DNA from: VRUE01 sp963703175
GTDB lineage: Bacteria; Actinomycetota; Thermoleophilia; Solirubrobacterales; 70-9
Reading direction: 5' to 3'
Assembly (NCBI GenBank): GCA_963703175.1
Contig: OY969794.1
Location: 2,356,001 to 2,420,000 of the forward strand
Length of the DNA stretch: 64,000 bases
In this document: positions 51,928 through 60,568 of the stretch, piece after piece
Position numbering within the stretch: position 1 is the stretch's first letter
How the letters are laid out: the number at the start of each line of letters is the position of its first letter
The notes under the pieces: model-generated
What the model was told of the DNA's origin: nothing
Seen by the model: only the letters and a program-made list of their open reading frames with translations
Database searches by the model: none
Program-made: the position numbers and the translations under genes

Positions 51928-54720
51928 ATGGGCGCACCGAGCAAACTGCTTGAGAGGGAGGACGAGCTGGCGACGATCGGCGCCATGCTGGATGCCGCCG
52001 TCGCCGGCGAGGGCGGCCTGCTGACGATCGAGGGCGAAGCCGGGGCCGGCAAGACCTCGCTCCTCGGTGCCGCGATGGAGATGGCGGCGCGGCGAGAGAT
52101 GCTGGTCCTGCGTGCGCGCGGCGGTGAGTATGAGCGCGACTTTCCCTACGGCGTCGTGCGGCAGCTGTTTGAGCCGGTGCTGCGCGATCGAGGCCGGAGG
52201 GCTGAGCTGCTGAGTGGAAGCGCGGCCCTCGCCGGCCCCGTCTTCGAACCGGGCGCCGTGCCGGCCGAAGGCGGGGCGATCGAGCACGGCCTCTACTGGC
52301 TCGCGGCCGATCTGGCCGCGACGGCACCTGTGCTGCTCGTCGTCGACGACGCCCAGTGGGCCGATCTCGCCTCCCTCCAGGCGCTGGCCTACATCGCCCG
52401 GCGCCTCGACGGCTCGCCCGCGGCGATGGCCGTGGGAGTGAGGAGCGGCGAGCCGGGCTTCCACGAGCAACTGCTGGACGAGCTGCGCCGCGAGGCGCCC
52501 GAGCGCATGGTCGAGCCCTCGCCGCTCTCGACCCGTGCCGCCGCGGCCTTGGTCGCGGGAGAGACCGGAGCCGACTCGACCGAGAGCTTCGCCCGGGCCT
52601 GCTGCGACGCCACGGCCGGCAACCCCTTCCTCCTGGCCGAGCTCGCCCGGGCATTGCGTGGGGCGGAGCTCGAGCCGAGCGAGGAGAGCGTCGAGTGCCT
52701 CACCCAGGCGGCCGCGGCCGGCGTCTCGCACTCGATCCGGACCCGGCTGGCACGGCTCGGGGAGCAATCGATCGAGGTCGCCAGGGCCGTAGCGGTGCTG
52801 GAGCCCAACGGCGCTCCGCGCCTGGTCGCGGCGCTGGCGGGGATCTCGCTCGCCGAAGTCACCGAGGCTGGAGAAAGGCTGATCGCCGCGCGCCTGCTCG
52901 GCGACACCTCGTCGCTGGCGTTCGTCCACCCGCTGGTCAGGGATGCGGTCTTGACCGAGATTTCCGAGCCACGCCGGGCTGCCATGCATGCCCAGGCCGC
53001 CCGCCTGTTGCACGAGGACGGCCTCGAGGTGGACACGGTCGCCGCTCATCTGCTGCTCGCTGAGCCTGCCGCCGACGAGTGGGCGGTGGCGCAGCTGCGC
53101 TCCGCCGGCGCCTCGGCGCTCGGTCGAGGTGCGGCGGACGCGGCGGTTCGCTATCTGCGGCGGGCGCTGCGCGAGCCCCCGGTACGGGCCGAGCGGCTAA
53201 TGGTCAGTCGTGAGCTGGGGGTCGCCCTGTTGCAGGCAAACGACCCGGAGGGGATCGAAGTTCTGCGCACCGTCCGTGCCGCAACGGGTGAGGTTGAGCT
53301 GCGCGCGGCGATCACGAACGAGTTGGCAGGCTCGCTCGGCCTGCGCAACGGCAACGAGGAGGCCACCGGCCTGATCGAAGAATCGTTGTCAGAGCTGCGC
53401 GATCCGGACAGCGCGCTCGGCCTAATGCTGCGCGGCTGGCTTTTGGTCCAGGTGGTTTGGGGTCTGGAGCGGGTCCCGGAGGCGGCGATACCGCCACAAA
53501 GCCCGAGCGCCGAGACGTTGCCGGGTCGCACGGTGCTGCAGGGCGTCGCGCCTCTCTACGCGCTCGGGTTTGGGACCCTGGAGCAGGCACGCCGAGCCGC
53601 GGCGACGGCGATCGCGAATCCTGAGACGCTACTTGCCGACGCGATGGCGGGATTGCCACCGCAGGGTGCCCTCGTCGCGATGGCACTGGCCGACCGCGGT
53701 GGAGAGGTTGCCGGGTTCTTCGACTTTGCGATCGAGGGTTCTCGGCGGCGAGGCGTCCTACCGGGCGTCGGGGGCGGCCACGGGGTACGGGCCGTCGCTC
53801 ATCTCATCGACGGCGATCTGCGCGAGGCGCAGGCCGACTCGGAGATCGCGGTCGACGTGCTGCGGCGCTTTGGGCTCGTCTCGCCGCTCGCGTTTTGGTC
53901 GGCGGTTGCGATGCGGGTGCTGCTGCGCCGAGGCGAGCGGATCGCGGCCGAGCGCCTGCTCAACGAGCTATGGGCCGGACGGGAGCGCGTCGCAGGCTGC
54001 CCCGGGGCCGTTCTGCTCAGCACCCGCGGCGAACTGAGGGCAGCCGTCGGGCGCCACGCGGAGGCGAGGAACGACTTTCTCGCCGCGGCTGAGAGGATTC
54101 CCTGGTTGCCGTTCGCCAACCCCGAGGTCTTCCCCTGGCGGGTCGGGCTGGCCCGCTGCGAAGCGGCGCTGGGAAACGACGACGAGGCGCAGCGGATTGC
54201 CGCCGATGCGGTCGGGCTGGCGCGCGAGGCGGCTGGCGTGCGGGGCATCGGGATATCGCTTCGGGAACAGGGTGTCGTGACCGGGGGAACGGAGGGCATC
54301 GAGTTGTTGAGAGAGGCCGCGGAGATCCTGGGGGGCACCCGGGCGCGCTATCAGCACGCCGAAGCGCTGCTCGAGCACGGCGCCGCGCTGCGCCGGGGCA
54401 ATTTCCGCAAGGAAGCGCGCGAGCCGCTGCGCGAGGCGCTGGAGCTCGCCCATCGCTGTGGCGCCGCGCCGCTCGAAGAGCGAGCCCGCACCGAGCTGGC
54501 GGCGACCGGTGCGCGACCCCGCAAGGCGGTCTTCAGCGGCGTCGAGTCGTTGACGCCGAGCGAGTTGCGCGTCGCACGCATGGCCAACGATGGGATGACC
54601 AACCGCGAGATCGCCCAGGCGCTGACCGTCACCGCGAAGACCGTCGAGACCCACATGCGCCACGTCTTCCAGAAGCTCGACGTGGCGAAACGCACCGAGC
54701 TGACCGGGGTGCTGAAGTAG
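51928..54720 (+). CDS. LuxR-family LAL transcriptional regulator (ATPase-TPR-HTH)
   Basis: A 930-residue protein. N-terminal STAND-type ATPase: Walker A GEAGAGKTS at about 35-43 and Walker B VLLVVDDAQWADL at about 134-146. A long helical, TPR-like middle section follows. The C-terminal LuxR HTH (about 865-930) contains LTPSELRVARMANDGMTNRE, IAQALTVTAKTVETHMRHVF and QKLDVAKRTEL. LAL regulators often control secondary metabolism or sugar use, but this one is 30 kb from the PKS; no link is shown. It precedes the PEP mutase-like gene by 35 bp. Confidence 0.95.
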   Translation: MGAPSKLLEREDELATIGAMLDAAVAGEGGLLTIEGEAGAGKTSLLGAAMEMAARREMLVLRARGGEYERDFPYGVVRQLFEPVLRDRGRRAELLSGSAALAGPVFEPGAVPAEGGAIEHGLYWLAADLAATAPVLLVVDDAQWADLASLQALAYIARRLDGSPAAMAVGVRSGEPGFHEQLLDELRREAPERMVEPSPLSTRAAAALVAGETGADSTESFARACCDATAGNPFLLAELARALRGAELEPSEESVECLTQAAAAGVSHSIRTRLARLGEQSIEVARAVAVLEPNGAPRLVAALAGISLAEVTEAGERLIAARLLGDTSSLAFVHPLVRDAVLTEISEPRRAAMHAQAARLLHEDGLEVDTVAAHLLLAEPAADEWAVAQLRSAGASALGRGAADAAVRYLRRALREPPVRAERLMVSRELGVALLQANDPEGIEVLRTVRAATGEVELRAAITNELAGSLGLRNGNEEATGLIEESLSELRDPDSALGLMLRGWLLVQVVWGLERVPEAAIPPQSPSAETLPGRTVLQGVAPLYALGFGTLEQARRAAATAIANPETLLADAMAGLPPQGALVAMALADRGGEVAGFFDFAIEGSRRRGVLPGVGGGHGVRAVAHLIDGDLREAQADSEIAVDVLRRFGLVSPLAFWSAVAMRVLLRRGERIAAERLLNELWAGRERVAGCPGAVLLSTRGELRAAVGRHAEARNDFLAAAERIPWLPFANPEVFPWRVGLARCEAALGNDDEAQRIAADAVGLAREAAGVRGIGISLREQGVVTGGTEGIELLREAAEILGGTRARYQHAEALLEHGAALRRGNFRKEAREPLREALELAHRCGAAPLEERARTELAATGARPRKAVFSGVESLTPSELRVARMANDGMTNREIAQALTVTAKTVETHMRHVFQKLDVAKRTELTGVLK

Positions 54721-54755
54721 CGTCCTGGTGTGAGTCGACCGAAGGAGACGGTGAG

Positions 54756-55553
54756 TTGAGCGCGACGCAAAAGGAGAAGGCCGAGAGCTTCAGGGCCCTG
54801 CACGAGAGCGGGACCTTCGTCATCCCCAACCCATGGGATGCGGGTTCCGCGAGGGTGATGGAGGCGCTTGGGTTCAAGGCCCTGGCGACGACCAGCGCGG
54901 GTTTCGCCTTCACGCTGGGGCGCAACGACGGGGCAGTGACGCTCGATGAGCTTGCCGCGCACGTGGACGCTCTCGTCCGCGCCACGAGCCTGCCGGTGTC
55001 GGTGGACCTCGAGAACGGCTTCGGTCCGGACCCGGAAGAAAGCGCCACGGCGATCTCGCGGGCAGCCGAGGCGGGTGCGGTCGGCGGCTCGATCGAGGAT
55101 TACGATCCCGGGGACGGGATCTACGCGTTCGACCACGCGGTCGAGAGGGTTGCCGCCGCGGTCGAGGCAGTTCGGCGCCTGGACTTTCCCTTCACGTTCA
55201 CGGCGCGTGCCGAGAACCACATCCGCGGCAACCCCGACCTCGACGACACGATCACCCGCCTTCAGGCCTACGAGGAGGCGGGTGCCGACGTCCTTTACGC
55301 GCCGGGTCTGGCCAGCGCGGACGAGATCCGCTCCGTCTGCGAGGCGACGACGAAGCCCGTCAACGTGCTTGGCCTGCCGCACCTCTCAGTCGGCGAGATC
55401 GCCGCCGCCGGTGGGCGCCGGATCAGCGTCGGCAGCCTCCTTACCTGGGTCGCCGTCGACGCGATGGCGGATGCGGCGGAGAAGGTCCAGCAAGACGGCG
55501 ATCTCTCGGCGCTGGAGGTCTCCGGTCGGGTCGGGGAGTGGCTTTCGGAATGA
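54756..55553 (+). CDS. Isocitrate lyase/PEP mutase superfamily protein
   Basis: A 265-residue protein from TTG 54756, with AAGGAGA about 8 nt upstream. TIM-barrel family features: IPNPWDAGSARVMEALGFKA, ATTSAGFAFTLGRNDG, PVSVDLENGFG (Mg-binding acidic residues), GSIEDYD, FTARAENHIRG and LGLPHLSVGEIAA. It lacks the KKCGH catalytic Cys motif of isocitrate and methylisocitrate lyases, so a carboxyphosphonoenolpyruvate mutase-like or oxaloacetate hydrolase-like role is more likely. Its stop overlaps proB by 4 bp. Confidence 0.9.
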   Translation: MSATQKEKAESFRALHESGTFVIPNPWDAGSARVMEALGFKALATTSAGFAFTLGRNDGAVTLDELAAHVDALVRATSLPVSVDLENGFGPDPEESATAISRAAEAGAVGGSIEDYDPGDGIYAFDHAVERVAAAVEAVRRLDFPFTFTARAENHIRGNPDLDDTITRLQAYEEAGADVLYAPGLASADEIRSVCEATTKPVNVLGLPHLSVGEIAAAGGRRISVGSLLTWVAVDAMADAAEKVQQDGDLSALEVSGRVGEWLSE

Positions 55554-56638
55554 CCCTCGTAGTGAAGCTCGGTTCCTCGATCGTCGCCGCTGATGATGGC
55601 GAGCTGCGGGTCGACGTGCTCGATTCGGTCTGCGCGCAGGTGGCCGAGTTGGAGCAGGGAGGTGAGCGGGTGGCGATGGTTACCTCGGGGGCGATCGCGC
55701 GGGGAATGCGACTGATGGACTTGCCGGTGCGCCCGCGGGCGATGGACGAGCTGCAGGCTGCCTCCGCCGTCGGCCAGGGCGACCTCTTCAGGGCGTACCA
55801 GTCGCGGCTTGCCAGGGGCGGGACGCGCTCGGCCCAGGTGTTGCTGACCGCCGCCGACATCGCCGCCCGCACTAACTACCTCAACGCGCGCCAGACGCTG
55901 CGACGGCTGATCGAGTGGGGCGTGGTGCCGGTCGTAAACGAGAACGACACGACCGCGACCGACGAGATCACCTTCGGCGACAACGACTTCCTCGCCGCTC
56001 AGGTTGCGATCCTGCTCGACGCGCGGCTGCTGGTCCTGCTCTCCGACGTGGACGGCTTGCATCGTGCGGACCCACGCGTCGACCCCGAGGCCGAGCTGAT
56101 CGCAACGGTCGACGACTTCGGCGAGCTGGCCGGGATGGAAATCGGTGACCGCACCTCGGCCTTTGGCTCGGGCGGCATGCGCAGCAAGGTCGCCGCCGCC
56201 GAGATGGCGGCGGAGTCGAGCATCCCTGCGTCGATCTGCAACGGCACGAAGGCGGGGACGCTGCTGGCGGCGGCCGCCGGAGGGCCCGCCGGCACCCGTT
56301 TCGCTGCTCGGGCCACGAAGGCGTCGAGCTTCAAGCTCTGGCTGAAATACGCCAAGCCGACCAGGGGGCGCCTCACCGTCGACGACGGCGCGGCGCGTGT
56401 CCTGCGCGAGAGTGGATCCAGCCTCTTGCCGGTAGGGATCGTCGAGGTGGCCGGAGGCTTCGAGGTGGGCGACGCGGTCGAGGTCGCGTCCGACGGCTCG
56501 GTCATCGGCAAGGGCATAGTCGACTACTCCGCCAAGGAGCTCGCCGAGGTGAGGGGACTAAAGAGCGCCGAGGTTCGCGAACGCCTCCCCCACGCGGCTG
56601 ACGAGGTCATCCACCGTGACCGCTTCGTACTCATCTAG
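55550..56638 (+). CDS. proB: Glutamate 5-kinase
   Basis: A 362-residue protein: VVKLGSSIVA, MVTSGAIARGM, VVNENDTTATDEITFGDND, LLSDVDGLHRADPR and GSGGMRSKVAAAEMA belong to the amino acid kinase domain. The last 80 residues (GRLTVDDGAARVLRESGSSL) are a PUA domain. It performs the first step of proline synthesis from glutamate and is usually inhibited by proline. The ATG at 55550 overlaps the preceding stop (ATGA). proA, its usual neighbour, lies 3.9 kb downstream after a giant signalling gene. Confidence 0.97.
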   Translation: MTLVVKLGSSIVAADDGELRVDVLDSVCAQVAELEQGGERVAMVTSGAIARGMRLMDLPVRPRAMDELQAASAVGQGDLFRAYQSRLARGGTRSAQVLLTAADIAARTNYLNARQTLRRLIEWGVVPVVNENDTTATDEITFGDNDFLAAQVAILLDARLLVLLSDVDGLHRADPRVDPEAELIATVDDFGELAGMEIGDRTSAFGSGGMRSKVAAAEMAAESSIPASICNGTKAGTLLAAAAGGPAGTRFAARATKASSFKLWLKYAKPTRGRLTVDDGAARVLRESGSSLLPVGIVEVAGGFEVGDAVEVASDGSVIGKGIVDYSAKELAEVRGLKSAEVRERLPHAADEVIHRDRFVLI

Positions 56639-56664
56639 ATAGCTATAACGGTGCGCTTTTTACG

Positions 56665-56693
56665 GCCCATGCGCAAAGATGTCGCGCATGGGC
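56665..56693 (+). promoter_or_regulatory. Hairpin holding the start codon of the cyclase-ATPase gene
   Basis: GCCCATGCGC (56665-56674) pairs perfectly with GCGCATGGGC (56684-56693). The 9-nt loop AAAGATGTC contains the ATG at 56679, and the second in-frame ATG (56688) is in the stem. There is no Shine-Dalgarno sequence. The structure may limit initiation. Confidence 0.5.
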
Positions 56694-59600
56694 GGCGTCG
56701 CGATCGTGGTTTTCAGCGACCTGGTCGACTCGACCGCGTTGCTCGCGACGCTCGGTGACGATCGGATGGAGGGTCTCCGCCGCACCCATATGGCGGATGT
56801 GGCGGGTGCGGTCGAGTCTGCCGGTGGACGCGTGGTGAAGACCCTCGGCGACGGGGCGATGGCGAGCTTCGAGAGCGCCCTCGGCGCTCTGCGGGCAGCG
56901 GCGGCGATTCAGGCTTCGGTCGAGCGCCTGGACGCCGCCCATGACGAGATCGGCGTCGCGGCCCGGGTCGGAGTCGCCGCGGGCGAGCCGATCCCCGACG
57001 GCGACGACCTGCACGGAATGACCGTGGTGATAGCGAGCCGGCTGTCGGCGGCCGCCGGAACCGGCGAGGTGCTCGTTCAGGACCTGGTGCAGGCGCTGGT
57101 GGCGTCGCGCGACGGGGTGCCCCTTTCTGACCCCCGCGACTATGAGCTGAAGGGAGTGCCGGTGTCGGTGCGTGCCTCGGCGTTGATGTGGCGGGAGCTG
57201 GCGGTGACGGTCGAGGAGCCGGCGGGGGCCACGGCTGCGGCAGGTGCTTCCGGCGCGTTGCCGGTCGAGCAGATCGACACGCTGGCTCCGCCCGAAGCCC
57301 GATTGCCGTCGGTGCTCGCCGCCTATATGGAGGAGCCGCTGATCGGTCGCGATCGCGAGATCGCCGCCCTGCGCGAGGCGACTCTGTCACGCCCAGGAAG
57401 ACGGGCGGTGGTGATCCTGGGAGAACCGGGTATCGGCAAGACCCGCCATGCCGCCGCCGCGGCGGCTGAGGCCCATGCACAGGGGGCGAGGGTGGTCCTG
57501 GCGCGCTGCCCGCCGGAGACGGTCGTTCCCTTCGAGCCCTGGGTGCGGGCGATCGGCGAGCTAGCGCGAGCTGGGGGAGAGGAGTGGCGAGAGACCCTTG
57601 CCAAGCAGGCGGGCCCGGAGCTGGCGTCGCTGGTGCCGGAGCTGGGTGGATACTCGGGCTGGGCAGAGCAGGCCGGGGCCAACCGGGTCGTGGCCGCGGA
57701 GGGCGCCCGCTACCGCCTGCTGCGCGGTATCGGCGCGGTGCTTGAATGCGCCGCCGACGGGGCGCCGCTGCACGTTGTGCTCGACGACGCCCACTGGTGC
57801 GACCCGGCATCGGCACAGGCCCTCGCGCACCTGCTTGAGAGCACGGCGCCGCTCGTCCTGGTGGTGACGGCGCGCGACCGTGAGATGGGACGACGTCACC
57901 CGGTCTCACGCGTCCTCTCCGAGCTGCGGCGCACCGACGATCTCGAGGAGCTGCGCCTCGCTGGGCTCGATGCCTCGGGCGTCGCGGCCCTGATCGACGC
58001 AAAGGTGGGACGGGCGATCACGCCGGGGCTGGCGGCTCGGCTTCTGAATCGCACCGCCGGCAACCCGTTTTTCGCCGCCGAGCTGGCTCGCGATCTCGAC
58101 GGACGAGGGGCTTTGGCCGAAAGCGCGGAGCTGGACAGCGCGCCGGTGCCCGACGCGGTCGCCGATCTGGTCGAGGAGCGTCTTGCCCGTCTGGAGCCCG
58201 ACACCGAGCGATTCCTCGCCGCGGTTGCCGCGATCGGTCCTGCGGCGCCTGTCGCGCTCGCCGCGGAGGCGGCGGGACTCGACCAGGAGCAAGCGGATCG
58301 GGCGGTGCGGGAGGCTCTGTCGGAGCGGTTGGTCGATGATGTCGTCGCGGCTCAGCCGGAGGTCACCTTCCCGCACGCGTTGGTTCGCGAGGCGCTGATC
58401 GTCGGCAGCGGCGAGGCCGATCGTGCTCGCCTGCACTTGGCGATCGCCAGGGCGCTCGAAGGTGATCCCGATGCAGAGCCGGCCGAGCTCGCGCGTCACT
58501 TCGGCCTCGCGGTTGAGCTTGCCGGGACCGAGCCGGCGATTGATGCCTACCGCGCTGCGGTCGAAGGGGCGGCCGAGGGGCACGATCACGAGCAGGCCGC
58601 CGCACACCTGCGCAGCGTGCTCTCCCTGCTGCCGGAGAGCGACCTGGCCGCCCGAGCGACCTCCCTGCTCGAACTCGGCGAGCAGGAACTGCTCAGCGCC
58701 GACCTCGTACGTGCCCGCGGCTCGTTCCTGGCGGCGATCGAGACGGCGCGAGAGATCGGCGATACGGGCACGCTTGCCCAGGCCGCTCTCGGCTTTGCCG
58801 GTGGCGACGTCGGCTTTGGCTGGGAGGTCGGCGGCGAGGATGCGGCGATCGAGTTGCTTCGTGAGGGTCTGGAGGCGCTCGGAGACAGCGAGCCTCGCCT
58901 GGCGCTGCGGATGATCTTCCGGCTTTCCTACCTGTTGGTGTTCACTGAAGATCCGCAGGTCGTGGCAGATCTGGGCCGGCGTGCAAGCGTCCTGGCGGAG
59001 CGTCTCGGCGATGTCGAAGCGCGGCTCCTGGGCAGGTTCACCGAGCTCGTCGTCCGTTTTGTCCGCGGAGACGAGGTGCCGCCGAACATCCGGGGTTACT
59101 TCGACGACATCGAGGCCCTGCTTGTACGGGTCGGCGAGTGCGATCGCGAGGACCTGCGGTTCCGCGTGGCCCAGTGGGCGGTGGCGACCAACTTCCTGAT
59201 GGCGCGCATTCCCGAGTGCGAAGAGGCGATCGAGCATGCCGCCGCGATCGCTGAGCGCCTCGGCACCCCCCGCTTCACCTGGGAGGTCGACATGAACCGG
59301 TGCATGCGAGCGGGTGACCGCGGCGACCGCAAAGGGTCGGAAATGCTTCGCCGGCGCGCCAGCTCGGTCGTCAGGCGGTTGCGCCCCGACCTGCACGTGC
59401 TGATCGAGCTGATCGGGACGACGCTAATGGATTTCCACTACGACGGGAACACGGAGCTGAGCCGCATCGTCTATGAAGCGGCGGACAGGGTGACGCCGCG
59501 TGGCTTCAGCACCGCTGCGGCGGCGTTTGCGATCGCCTTCGACGGCGACCTCGAAGAGGCGCGGCGCCGCATCTGGAAAGTGCTTGGAGAGGGGGACGAT

Positions 59601-60539
59601 ATCGAGGGGTTGCGCCGCCCCGACGCACACATGCCGGCGACGATCTGCGTGCTCGCCTTCACGGCCAGTACGGTCGGCGATCGCGAGGCTGCCGAACGCC
59701 TGCGGCCGCTGCTTGAGCCATTGCGCTCTTACCTGCTCCACGCCTCGCCCTCGGTTGGCTTTGGCTTCCTGCCCGAGTGGTGCATCGGGCGCATCGAATT
59801 GCTCGCCGGTCGGTATGACGCCGCCGTGGAGGAGCTGCGTCCCAGCGTGACCAGGGCGGACGAGCTGGGCATGGCTTGGGCCACCGCTTGGACCCGGGTG
59901 GATCTCGCCAGGGCGCTGCACCGCCGCGGTGACCCCGGGGATCTTGCCGAGGCGGAGTCGTCGCTCGCCGAGGCCATAGCGCTCGCGGAGCGCTATGGCC
60001 TTCGCTGGGCCAGCAGGTGCGCAGCTGAGGCGCGGGCCGAGATGGAAGGTCGCGCCCTTCCCGCAGTCGGCCGAGACGGGGCACGCACCCGCCCGATTCG
60101 GGCGCTCGCAACGCGGGGCGGCCAACGTGCGTTGGCCGCCCTGGTGGGGAGCCTCGACGACGCCGAGCTGGAGCGGCGCTACGCCCAGCCACGGCGCCAG
60201 CGCACGCTGCTCAAAGGAACGACGCGGTTGTTTCAGCCCGCCCAAGCAGGTGGCTTCGTCGGCGTGATCGCCTACGAGATCGAACCCTTTGCGATTGACC
60301 CGCCGACCGATGCTCCGTGGCGCTGGGCGATCGAGGTCGACTCACGCGCCGGCAAGGCGCGGCTGATCGAGCCGGCGCCGCTGAATGCCGCGGTGACGAT
60401 CCACATCGGGTTAGCCGACTGGGTGCGGGTGCTCGCCGACCTTGAGGACCCGCTGGAGGCGATGATCGCCGGGCGCTGCAGGGTCGAGGGCGACGTCTCC
60501 GTCGGGGCTCGCCTTCGCGCGATGTTTGGCGCAGCATGA
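56679..60539 (+). CDS. Class III nucleotidyl cyclase-ATPase-TPR-SCP2 fusion regulator
   Basis: A 1286-residue protein. Residues 1-170 are a class III cyclase domain with FSDLVDSTALL and KTLGDGAMASF, retaining the metal-binding Asp residues. An AAA/STAND ATPase follows, with Walker A GEPGIGKTR at about 248-256 and Walker B VVLDDAHWCD near 368. A helical TPR-like region spans about 600-1150. The last 100 residues (GVIAYEIEPFAIDP to RCRVEGDVSVGARLRAMF) resemble an SCP2-type hydrophobic-ligand domain. No DNA-binding domain is seen. It probably makes cAMP or senses signals through ATP hydrolysis, but activity is not proven. It splits proB from proA. Confidence 0.88.
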   Translation: MSRMGGVAIVVFSDLVDSTALLATLGDDRMEGLRRTHMADVAGAVESAGGRVVKTLGDGAMASFESALGALRAAAAIQASVERLDAAHDEIGVAARVGVAAGEPIPDGDDLHGMTVVIASRLSAAAGTGEVLVQDLVQALVASRDGVPLSDPRDYELKGVPVSVRASALMWRELAVTVEEPAGATAAAGASGALPVEQIDTLAPPEARLPSVLAAYMEEPLIGRDREIAALREATLSRPGRRAVVILGEPGIGKTRHAAAAAAEAHAQGARVVLARCPPETVVPFEPWVRAIGELARAGGEEWRETLAKQAGPELASLVPELGGYSGWAEQAGANRVVAAEGARYRLLRGIGAVLECAADGAPLHVVLDDAHWCDPASAQALAHLLESTAPLVLVVTARDREMGRRHPVSRVLSELRRTDDLEELRLAGLDASGVAALIDAKVGRAITPGLAARLLNRTAGNPFFAAELARDLDGRGALAESAELDSAPVPDAVADLVEERLARLEPDTERFLAAVAAIGPAAPVALAAEAAGLDQEQADRAVREALSERLVDDVVAAQPEVTFPHALVREALIVGSGEADRARLHLAIARALEGDPDAEPAELARHFGLAVELAGTEPAIDAYRAAVEGAAEGHDHEQAAAHLRSVLSLLPESDLAARATSLLELGEQELLSADLVRARGSFLAAIETAREIGDTGTLAQAALGFAGGDVGFGWEVGGEDAAIELLREGLEALGDSEPRLALRMIFRLSYLLVFTEDPQVVADLGRRASVLAERLGDVEARLLGRFTELVVRFVRGDEVPPNIRGYFDDIEALLVRVGECDREDLRFRVAQWAVATNFLMARIPECEEAIEHAAAIAERLGTPRFTWEVDMNRCMRAGDRGDRKGSEMLRRRASSVVRRLRPDLHVLIELIGTTLMDFHYDGNTELSRIVYEAADRVTPRGFSTAAAAFAIAFDGDLEEARRRIWKVLGEGDDIEGLRRPDAHMPATICVLAFTASTVGDREAAERLRPLLEPLRSYLLHASPSVGFGFLPEWCIGRIELLAGRYDAAVEELRPSVTRADELGMAWATAWTRVDLARALHRRGDPGDLAEAESSLAEAIALAERYGLRWASRCAAEARAEMEGRALPAVGRDGARTRPIRALATRGGQRALAALVGSLDDAELERRYAQPRRQRTLLKGTTRLFQPAQAGGFVGVIAYEIEPFAIDPPTDAPWRWAIEVDSRAGKARLIEPAPLNAAVTIHIGLADWVRVLADLEDPLEAMIAGRCRVEGDVSVGARLRAMFGAA

Positions 60540-60568
60540 GACTCGCCCCCAGCTACCCTTTGCGGTCG

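Noticed and set aside
51448..53049. 533-codon minus-strand frame opposite the amidohydrolase and LAL genes
   Set aside because: Both plus-strand genes show full catalytic or ATPase motifs; the antisense frame spans two unrelated genes.
57906..59396. 496-codon minus-strand frame opposite the cyclase-ATPase
   Set aside because: Shadow of the TPR-like region; no start context and no family resemblance.
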